DNA of 64,000 nucleotides from Mnemiopsis leidyi (taxonomy: Eukaryota; Ctenophora; Tentaculata; Lobata; Bolinopsidae): positions 81,301 to 145,300 of the forward strand of contig JH154462.1 of assembly GCA_000226015.1 (NCBI GenBank), in the 5' to 3' direction. The notes under the pieces are model-generated. The model was given only the letters and a program-made list of their open reading frames with translations, was not told where the DNA came from and ran no database searches. The translations under genes and the position numbers were made by a program. Positions 54,733-64,000 of the stretch are shown here, in pieces. The stretch's first letter is position 1. Each line of letters opens with the position of its first letter.

Positions 54733-55148
54733 GTCACGTGACTTGAATCCAGTTATTTTAGTGACTGATAACCTCCACCGCCTCTCCCTATTGGTCAATC
54801 TACCAAGGTAATATTGAAGCAATGAAATTCGTAATGTCTTCCCTGGTCATCTGAGAGTAACGAGCGCCAATCAGATGGCTCTATTTTGGTCACGTTACGG
54901 CCGTGGACCAATCAGATAAGCTGCACCTAGCCATCTACTGGCCGGGAAAACTATTGATATCCGGGAGAGTTAATATTTGAAGGGCAGAGAATCGGGGCAG
55001 ATAGAAACACAATGCAATATTTTAGTCGAAGCGAGCACAATGGCGGGAAGTATAAATGGTCAGGGAGCTGGCTGGTGGAACATCCAGCTAAAATGTAGGA
55101 TCTGCTTCACCGCAGCTTCCTGAGGTGCGCCGAACAAGGGTATAAAAG
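54733..55148 (+). promoter_or_regulatory. Orphan promoter: E-box, three CCAAT boxes, TATA box
   Basis: GTCACGTGAC at 54733, reverse CCAAT (ATTGG) at 54790, CCAATCAG at 54867 and 54908, and TATAAAAG at 55141-55148. The predicted start is near 55172. The first ATG (about 55249) opens 16 codons only. The layout is the one seen upstream of the kinase gene, but no protein gene follows. Confidence 0.48.
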
Positions 55149-58100
55149 TAGGTAGGGGGTTGTGGTTAGGCGCTACTCGAGCTGTCAAGTCGTTAAATAT
55201 TTAGCTACACTCTTGACACCGTCCTAGACAACTCGGCAACATACTTTATGTCTCTTTGTAATAGCTGGGATGTTTTGAACCGTGGCTGGGTTGAGAACTA
55301 GAACTAGAAGCAGTCAATTTAAATTAGTTTAGTTCTCAGTCTCTTCTACAAATATGTTGCTCAAAGCAAGGTATACATTTGCCTGGTCCTCAAGCAAGAA
55401 ATACCTTATAATGACACAGACTCGCAACTTCAATGGATCATTAGATCAGAGATATCTAAATTAAATACTTGAACGTTCACGTTTTTGGTCTGGAAGGAAA
55501 GAATGAAGCAATCAAATTCAGTTTGACCTTGAAGTAAACTTAGGGGGTTGCATAATAATAATATAATAATCTCATTCAAGAATATTTCATATATAAATAT
55601 ATATTCTACTCAAGTCCATAATCCAAACAATGACGTATCATTGATTGTAACTGCGATTACTGTCTCACTGCACCCATGCATAAATGACAATTTAATTCAG
55701 ACTTGGCAACGAACCACCATTAATTCCCTTGTGACAGCGGACACATATTATCTACCTGCCTACCCACCTTACACCTAAGCTACTATCAACCACCAAATCC
55801 GAACACTTCGACACTTTTATTCAAGCTTTATAATCGTCCTGCTTTATCCATGACGGATCGATGTATACTTCGTCTACCATAATCTCATAATGCTTAACAG
55901 TGATAGAAACTAGGAAACATATTTTTAAAGACGGATTAATTATTTCAAGAATATAAAAAACAGGTAACCATTAGAGCAGGCATAATTGTGTCTCGAAACA
56001 GCCAGTAACTTGTGATACAGCCAAAGGCCCTAAGAATTTTTACAATATTGAAGTGAAGCGAGAATCCTGGAAGAAAGTACTACAGTTGAAATGAAACTTT
56101 GGTTTGTTAAGATTCAGTGAGAACGATAAACAAGAAAGTGTTATGGTCTTATTAAACGTGTATTTCTATTAAAATCCTTCTGATTTAATGTTTGTGGAGA
56201 ATATTTAGTCTACCTGCCCTAAAAATGTCTAAAAGATGCATCTTTGCATAAATATCTCGGCATATCTGATTTAATTAAAGTTAAGTACATAATTATAGTT
56301 AGCTAGAACACCCACGTTTTGTCAAAACGCAATGATGCGTGACCGAATATTGCTGAAATCAAAATTAAACCATACAACAAGAAATTAAGAACGGACAAGA
56401 AAATATCCCGGTCATAATACCAGGGAACAAAAGAAGTTCCAATGACGTCGACAGCCCGCCACCACTACCACCAGCCGGCCTGAGAATCGATTTATACCCG
56501 AAATAGAAAAAAACTGGCTGGGAGTAATAGACTATAGAGCCACTAAGGCCACCTGCGTTGCAACCAGCAGGGCAGGCTTTGACCTCTGGAATTCGCCAGT
56601 AATGTGTTTGTAAACTCAATAAATGATAATGATCTGGTTTATGGTAATGTGCCGAAACTTGAGAAGACGAATTTGAGCCTAGTCCAGTCGGATTTTTGGG
56701 CTATGATCATTCTTAAGAACCTTAAATTACTCGAGTGGGAAAAAGACACGTGCACTTGAATATTTATAATTACGGACTTATTCTTGTACCTCAGCTTACT
56801 TTCATTTTCTAGTCTTAAGGCGCGTGGCTGTGATACAGTTGCCAAGCACTTTGACTGAGGTGTTTTGGGCTGATTCCAGAATAATAGAAAATAATAATAG
56901 AAAATAATAATAATTAACTTCATAAAAGATAGGGTATTGTGAAAATACAAACGATTACCGATACCGAAGATTAATCAGTACATAGCATTATCTGCGGCTC
57001 CATCTTATAGAACAACTGCCGGAGTGTCAATTCAACGAGCCATTGCTTCAAAAGACTGAAAGTCTGAGTTTATTATATGAAAATTCTTAAATCCAAACTC
57101 TGATCTCGAATCTGTGATTGGTTAGACTCAGAACGATTGAGCAGATCTATTGGGTTCCCTAAGTATGCTCGGCTCCGGTTTAGCTACAACCAGCTAAAAG
57201 GGTCTAATCTATTCGGCAGAACCGTTCCCAACTATTACATAATTCCCAATTCTAGGACGAATACCCTGGCGATTAATGCGATAAAGAGAGTTGTAGTTCA
57301 GGGACCGTGCCACTTCTGCGATTAAAGAAGGTGGGACCGCAGCTCCAGTTTCGAGTAGAGTAGGTCCTGGACCGTCGGGAGAACGCACCTGCTTTCAGTG
57401 GCATCTTACTTGGGCGGGAAAACTGCGGTTAGGCCAGCCCAGCTATAGCAAATTCAGTTATCTACTTCAGCACTATTTTAAAGATTTGCTTCAGTCATAT
57501 AAGGCTTATCATTCCTTAAAATTTGTCTTGATTTAATAATAAAAACTTGCGGGCTGCGTCTTTTGCAATAATCAATCATCATTTTCACAAATTTCAAATA
57601 ATTATAAAGCCCAAAGAACATAAAATATGTTAATATGCGAAAAATTATATTTTCCGATACAGAGCATCAAAAGGATGATACAAAAAGTAATATGATTTTA
57701 GTAATTAAGCAATTAAAATCTATCGCTCTACTTAGTACTAGGTGCTACTTAGTACTAGGTGCTACTTATAACACGGATACAGTAGAAAGAAAACGTGGTG
57801 AGATAACAACCAAACATTGAGGTAATTAGCAGGGGTAGTGTTAACAGGAACTAGCAACGCTCTTGGAAAAATGTACTAAAAGCCTGAAAAACCGCTCACA
57901 AATCGCGATGTACTATAGTGAAAACAGAAACTCAATTCAGAGCCGTTTTTTCGGAATGTTCATTTCGGGATTTCTTTCTAAAATCATCAAGTTCTAATTT
58001 TGAATTCCTTTGTAGTGCCCTAACTGTCAGGATAGTTCTCATTCCTCTTCAAAATTGAAGATAAATTAACGTCAAAATCTAATTTCTCTATCATGTGAAT

Positions 58101-59795
58101 CTTCTAAGCAAAACTGCACATTCAATTTGGTGAATATTCGCGCATTATTTATTAGCTGGTTTATAGTTATTAATTAATAGGTTAACTAATAACTGCCAGC
58201 TATAACTGCCAGCTATAAGATAAGACTAGAACCTACGGCTTATCTCTAATTAACAATTAGCACCTATTACTAAAATTGAAATATCGGCGTCGAGAATGTT
58301 CTGGGCTGCACCTTCCTTCTACTTAATTATATTTATAGATCCGAATGTAATTTACTATAATCAATGATACCATGTAGTATACTTTGAGATGTAGCATACT
58401 ATGAGATGTAGTATACTATGAAATGGAAACTAGGTTGATATCCATGCAGTATTTTTGTTTTTTTTTGTTTTAACCGTATTTGTTTTGGAGTCGAAAGTCT
58501 GCCTGTATTTGTATTTTGTATTGGAAAATATGTATCTGAATTTATGATTATATACTATTACTAATAAAGATTTAGAAGCCCGTAGTGGTGCCCCTCGGGG
58601 TTTTCAAACAAACAAACAAAATAGTTAACCTAACTTAACTAAGTTTAAGCCTCGAGAACCTACTCCACACTCGAAATTTCCCTGCTATACCTAGTTTCTC
58701 ACGGCTCGAGAAAGGAGCACGAAAACCACGTACAACTAACTGAGATAGACACTTGAAGAGTTTAAATAGCCCCAACATGTGAGCCGAAGAGCGTCAGGGT
58801 TGGTTCCTACAATTGTACTAGGGACAGTGGTCGTTTTAAGGAGAACCGCTCATTCTCCGAAACGATTTAGATGTGGGCTTTTCATGATATGTTGAAGTTG
58901 AAGCAACACATAAAATCCGGTTTTTCTGACTTAACTACTCAGGTCTTTCGGTCTATGTGGTGCCTAAGGCTTCAAAGACTGCGGTTTGTGTTCGCAAATA
59001 GACGGAAATTTGACGCAATCCCTAACTTAACCAAAAGTAGTTCGAAGCTTTTTGTGGTTTTCCAGATTTGAAATTTAATAACCTGAAGAATGTCAATCAA
59101 AAGAAGGTCATCCGCCAAGCGATAGATCCTGAAGTCCTCAATAATCACAATTACGTTAATCATGAATATTTTACCTTAAATGTTATTATGTATGGCTCAT
59201 AAGGGGAAATCTGAGACGAAAAGGACTGGTTTGCCAAATTTGGGACATCAAGAAACCCGGAAATTTTACCTCCAGACAAAAACTATAAGGTAGCGATTTT
59301 CTCATTTTAAACTGCAGAGTGTAGGGTTTATTCAATTTACTAATAATTCACTATTTCTATCCCGGCAATGTAAACTAAATTTCATACATGTAATCAAGTA
59401 CTGCAGTGGAGCTATATATCTAGAAGTCGCATGACTGATAATGAGTTTCACAACAACAAAGTTCTAATTTTCCTTGTTCCAATCAACGAGTCGCTAAACT
59501 ATGCAATTAAAATAATTTTTGATGTTAAACTCTTATGTAATCAGCATGGACGTCAGATTTTCCGCCAGGATGTCACGCACCTTTTCTATATGTGGACAGC
59601 GATTACCATAATTGTACTTTAATACTCTAATAGTCTTCTAAAGTTCTAATTTTGAAAGAAATAAACAAATTTGCAGAAAATCGCTGAGCTGAATTCCGTA
59701 AATTTATGGTTTTCTCATTTTGTTCTACACATCAAAATCATCTACTAATCTTATACTTATTTTAATTCGGACACTCCAACAGCCACATGTTATAC
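55149..59795. other. Intergenic or possible noncoding transcript, no coding exon seen
   Basis: No domain-bearing open frame was found. Small repeats: TACTTAGTACTAGGTGC twice (about 57732-57766), GATGTAGTATACTATGA three times (58370-58425) and AACTGCCAGCTAT twice (about 58190-58216). Confidence 0.4.
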
Positions 59796-59799
59796 AAGT

Positions 59800-60045
59800 G
59801 TAACGGCCAATTACTTTTATCGCCTGAGACTTCGCTGCAATGGGCAGCTACTCATTTAACCCTCACACCCGATTTCTCGAGCATTTGGCTGAGTGGACCG
59901 TGGGGTTGCATATATCTAACGGAATCCTTAGCTGAGCATCAACGATTCTCACCCCATTGCTAGTGCCGCAGCTGGGAATCGAACTGCTAACCTTTCGATT
60001 AGCAGACAGACGATCCTACCGAGTACCGACTGAGCCACTGAGCCA
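59800..60045 (-). mobile_element. tRNA-derived SINE
   Basis: Read on the minus strand, the head (60045 down to about 59968) looks like a tRNA. TGGCTCAGTCGGTA matches a D-arm/A-box and GCAGTTCGATTCC matches a B-box, about 35 bp apart. Between them is CTGCTAATC, as in the anticodon loop of tRNA-Ser(GCT). The stems are degenerate and a non-tRNA body follows to about 59800, so it is a SINE rather than a working tRNA gene. Confidence 0.6.
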
Positions 60046-60061
60046 TAGAATGGCTCAGTGG
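60035..60061. repeat. Perfect 11-bp inverted repeat at the SINE head
   Basis: CCACTGAGCCA, loop TAGAA, TGGCTCAGTGG. It consists of two SINE first-box copies facing each other, so a second SINE head may have been inserted in the opposite direction and then lost. Confidence 0.8.
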
Positions 60062-60875
60062 CTGCTCGAATTCGACTGCTCGATATTCGACTACTTGATA
60101 TTCCCCTGCCGATCGAACGACTTAATAAAAAATGCAAATTTTACAAATTTATCTGATATTTGCAGACGGCGGCACAATTAATGTTATCACACATTATAAT
60201 TGATATTATCACACAAATTACCGCCCAGAAAACAAAATTAAACCTATTGTTAGCATGATCAGTAGGATTCTTAAGAAAAATAAGGAACCTATCTTGGTTA
60301 ACACAAGAATGCAAACAATTTGTAAAAAAGGTGGATTCACACCAGTAACAACACAGCCAGGAGAGAGACCCCGACAAAGTAGGGAGAAATGACGCTGACA
60401 AAAAGCCTGGTATCGACAGCGAACTAAGCAGAGAAGCAGAGCAGAACAAAGCTGGAAGTGCCAGCTTATCTCCTCTTATCTCGGTAATGCTGCGCTCGGC
60501 GTGTGTGCTTCATTGTATCTGAACTAATGGATTTATTTTTATTATCGGTGCCCTTTGTATTGAATTTCATTGTGGAATTCACTCGAATGCAAGAAACTCG
60601 ATATAGAAATAAATCGTGAGATGCTTCTGGTTATACCTATACCTAGCATGTAGAATATGAAAATATGTCAGCCGTTAAATAACTTTCAAACTAATGAAAT
60701 TCGGAGACATAGCTTTACCTTGGCTTAACAACCCCTGTAGATTTTGACTATAAGTTCCCAATCATTCAAGCAAATTTTGAATTTTGACCATAATTTTGAG
60801 GCCTACAGTCTAGAGAAGACAGATATAGATGTAAATAATTTCAATGAAAGCAAATAGATTTGACGTAAACATTAT
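60062..60875. other. Intergenic, nothing recognised
   Basis: A minus-strand open frame of 102 codons (60449-60141) has no recognisable domain. Confidence 0.4.
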
Positions 60876-60989
60876 GATAAATAGGACGATAAATAGGACG
60901 ATAAATAGGACGATAAATAGGACGATAAATAGGACGATAAATAGGACGATAAATAGGACGATAAATAGGACGATAAATAGGACGATAAA
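60876..60989. repeat. GATAAATAGGAC minisatellite
   Basis: Nine to ten near-perfect copies of a 12-bp unit. The minus-strand frame (Ser-Ser-Tyr-Leu repeats) is an artefact. Confidence 0.93.
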
Positions 60990-62789
60990 TACTTATCAAC
61001 CTTCACCGTCTTGATTATCATCAAAGTATCAAAGAAAGCCATCTTTACTACACCATTAAGTGAATTGATTTTCATGCTTATTTAATTTGATAAAACGGAG
61101 TCTGAATTCTGGCTTTTTGGCTTCGACTTAAATTAATTTCCTTTTTGAACGTGATGATTCGGTGATGAAGTGATCCAATCGAGAATGAAATTAAAACTTT
61201 AAAATCATCTTATCTAAGAAATTAGGGCTACGGAGTATGGAATATTGGAATTTAATGAAATTTGTTAAGGCAGACAGCAAGGCTTACTGAGCTAATGATA
61301 CCTGGTGAAGAGATGAATATTATTAATTATTGTACATAATATTTTTAGGATGTTTAAAGAAGCACTTTTAACCATGAATTTTTTAACTTTAATCTATCAT
61401 ATCTAATTTATAATACTTATTTATCAAAGTTAATGGATTATCGCTTTGTCACGATAGTAATGACGATAATAATTCTGTTTTAAATAATTATGTATATTAT
61501 GTTTATATATAATATCACGAGAAATACAGAAATCTATTTAAGACTGTCAAGTAGGGCAGATTACTTATGATTACTAAACACTCAACAACTGTGAAAGTCA
61601 AAAAGAGACAAGAGTTGGCTGGCAAGTTGCCAGTGCCAGTTAAAGCTTTTAAAAATGTTGCAGTCAAAATTACAACTGGAACTTCGACAGCAACAGCAAT
61701 TCTTACTAGAATCTGTCACGTAGAAAGTAGCGATTGCTTATAAGTAGCGATTGTTACTCAGTATCGATTGCAATAGAGTTGCGATGCTTGAAGAGTTAAA
61801 GTACGACTACGCACCATTCTTTTTGAAAAAAAACTGACAAAAAGGTCAAACCATTTGTTCTGAATTTGGTACAGAATCTAAAACTTAGAAACTTTAAGTT
61901 AGCATGTGGGTGATCCGCTTTCTGACTAATAAACGAGTTTCTTTTCTCGGTGATCTAAAAAAGTAAATCGATGATTTAAACTAGATAAATCAGTTTGATG
62001 ACAGAAATATTTGGTGATGATAAGTTAAGAAGGATAAGAACGGTCCATAAGTACTAACATTATGTAAGTACATTTGCATCGATTACTAAACGAAGAAACA
62101 AGGGCACTCGGCCTTATTTACGTGTCCCTGATCGAATGTAGGGAAGCATTCACCGTATATATTTACCGATGAACGTGACGAATTAATCAAGAAGTGTCAA
62201 GTGATTCAATAGGGATTGAAAATTAAATTCTCTAGACCCTTATCTAATAAAATCAAGGCTTATGAAATTAATGCGAGCATATCACCAATTTACCATCTGA
62301 AACTCGCGAAAGATATTTATGAAATATAAAGCAGTGTGTAAGAAAAGTCGAGACATGTATAGCGAACTGTTAAGACTAGGGGGTCAACTTTAACAGGCGG
62401 AAGACAAAGAGGGGATACCAAGGAATTTTGTTCTACTAGTAAATGAAACTAGTAAAGTTCAAATCCTATTTGACAGCTCAGCTATAATTCCTAACTCTGT
62501 TCATTGGTTCGCCAAAACTTCAGACGACCACAGCAAAGTAAATACAAGTATATCTTTTCTAAAGAAAACAGTAACCGAGCCTAGTTAGATGCGTGGTCAT
62601 ATCACTGAGACTACGGCCATTAACCCATAAATAAAACTAGCAATTCAATCAACTAAGTCTGAGTTATCTGTGAGTTTTTCGTACGTATACTTACAGATCG
62701 GATAAACATTAAGAATATATCAACCCGTAAGAGAACAATCAAGAAAACTTAATTAACAAAGATTTGCATTTATCATGTTAGTATCTTAA
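60990..62789. other. Intergenic, nothing recognised
   Basis: Very AT-rich, with no open frame of note. Confidence 0.4.
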
Positions 62790-62845
62790 CTATATATAAA
62801 CTTTTAGGGGGTTGCGCTCCTAAAAGTAAAGCGGTAAGAGCCGCT
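62790..62845 (+). other. Two adjacent hairpins after a TATA-like run
   Basis: TATATATAAA at 62790-62799 is followed by a hairpin with an 8-bp perfect stem, CTTTTAGG/CCTAAAAG (62801-62826), and a second with a 5-bp stem, AGCGG/CCGCT (62830-62845). The two stems could belong to a small structured RNA. No known RNA family was recognised. Confidence 0.25.
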
Positions 62846-63299
62846 GTCAATACTAACCTATTATTCAATAATGTGTAAACCGCTTAAAGTAAAAGTAACC
62901 CTTGTCACACAACTTATCTTGCAATCAATTATCAACCTGCCCGTTCTTGTATGATATATCAGTGATAGTTAACTCGAAGAGGTACTCGATAAGGTACTTG
63001 ATTACAAATCACACAACTTAGGTCAACATTGTCTAACAGAACATGACTTCGGTCGCCATTGAGATCTCTGAGCGATGTAACTGTAGCGTCAAAACTTAAG
63101 TACTTTATCATCGGAATCGAGAATCGGTGTCAAAATCACAGCATATGAACTACGATGAAAATAAAAGCAGTTCTGTACTGTAAAACTTGTATGGACGGTT
63201 AGATGGTTGTAGGTAGATTGGCACCAAATGAACGGAACTAGTTGTAGGTGATAGGTAGGTTCGCGAAAATCGTATCCAATGCCGAAATCAATATTTCGA

Positions 63300-63900
63300 A
63301 CAAAATATTGTTGCAGTGCTGTGTGCTGCGCTAAATCTAATTAAATTTAAATGCGCGCTGCGCAGCGCAAGTAATTCCCGATGTCTACAAATTAATTGCT
63401 CACCTTTGACTAGTATAGTAGGGTAAGAGCCAAAAATAAAAATGTCCCAGACTATTGATTTATTCATTGTTTTAAGCCTATTTTTGAGCGAAAAATACTA
63501 TGCTGCTAAAATCAGAAACACGCTCATCTCAACGGGCGATGCGCGTCTAGAATTTCTTCGAAATTCATGTCGCCAGGCCAGAAATGCGTGACAGCGCGTG
63601 ATGGCCGCGACAGTAGGTTATCAACCTACAACGCTCATCAACTATCAGGGTCAAATTTGCAAAAAACCGCAAAAAATGCGCGTTTTTGCCACTTTTTGAA
63701 TTTATGAATGCATATGATGAATTTTTGAAACTTTTTTACTGGCATAATTATATTTTTTACATTTTTTCTGTTTAGAATCAATATGTTTAAAAAGTACCTT
63801 TGTCAACTATCAGGGGTAGGGTGCGCACTGAACGCGGTAAAATAACGCGCGCGCACGCGCGTCACGGAATTTAGGCTTAGGGCCCCTTAATGATACTTTA
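63300..63900. other. CpG-rich patch with palindromes and a repeated ATCAACTATCAGGG
   Basis: GCGCTGCGCAGCGC (near 63356) is a perfect 14-bp palindrome. CGCGCGCGCACGCGCG lies near 63846. The phrase TCAACTATCAGGG occurs twice (about 63637 and 63803), about 166 bp apart. Base composition differs from the AT-rich surroundings. A non-autonomous mobile element or part of one is possible; no ends or TIRs were found. Confidence 0.3.
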
Positions 63901-64000
63901 AAATATCAAAATATTCTTTTAATTATCCATTTGATCTAATGAAAATAATATTAATGAGTTCTGTAGGGTTTCTGGTTATCCATATTCTAAAAATGATAGG

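Overview
The window comes from an animal (metazoan) nuclear genome. It holds spliced immunoglobulin-domain genes with GT-AG introns, a PIM-like protein kinase, a phospholipase B-like gene, a decayed mariner transposon, a non-LTR retrotransposon fragment, a tRNA-derived SINE and many minisatellites, all in AT-rich intergenic DNA. I cannot name the species. An early-branching or compact-genome invertebrate is plausible. There are three N gaps (2931-2944, 34937-35351, 47856-48825), all next to repeats.

Gene-rich part (1-20.5 kb). Bases 3-377 (+) are the C-terminal part of a phospholipase B-like protein. Bases 1020-1844 (+) are an intronless PIM-like Ser/Thr kinase with a TATA box and four CCAAT boxes. 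Tail to tail with it lies Ig gene A (9768 to about 2128, minus strand), which I reconstructed by eye as 17 exons. It encodes a signal peptide, six Ig domains and a truncated seventh. Head to tail behind it is Ig gene B (20468-14136, minus strand), modelled as 17 exons. It encodes a signal peptide, a CPxxC leucine-rich-repeat-like head, five Ig domains and a GPI-anchor-like C-terminus. The exon phases join without a break in both models. Most Ig domains are split over two or three exons, and most introns between domains are phase 1. The two genes are neighbouring cell-surface or secreted Ig-superfamily proteins, probably for adhesion or recognition.

Most notable observation: the intron inside Ig domain 6 of gene A begins with a 36-bp tandem array, and each unit carries the exon end plus a 5' splice donor (ACA|GTGAGT). 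Six intact donors are in frame and 36 bp (12 codons) apart. Choosing among them would lengthen the protein in 12-residue steps. I read this as a splice-site minisatellite.

Gene-poor part (20.5-64 kb). I found no convincing protein gene in 43 kb apart from transposon remnants. The region does hold repeated promoter-like modules made of CCAAT boxes (often CCAATCA) and TCACGTGA E-boxes. Two of them (26.7-27.0 kb and 54.7-55.15 kb) also have a well-placed TATA box, as the kinase promoter does, but only very short ORFs follow. They may drive noncoding transcripts or distant first exons. The rest is minisatellites with units of 10 to 227 bp, a LINE fragment, a SINE and unremarkable AT-rich DNA.

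Limits: exon borders were set by reading splice signals, reading frames and domain patterns, with no transcript or database evidence. Edges of repeats may be off by a few bases.
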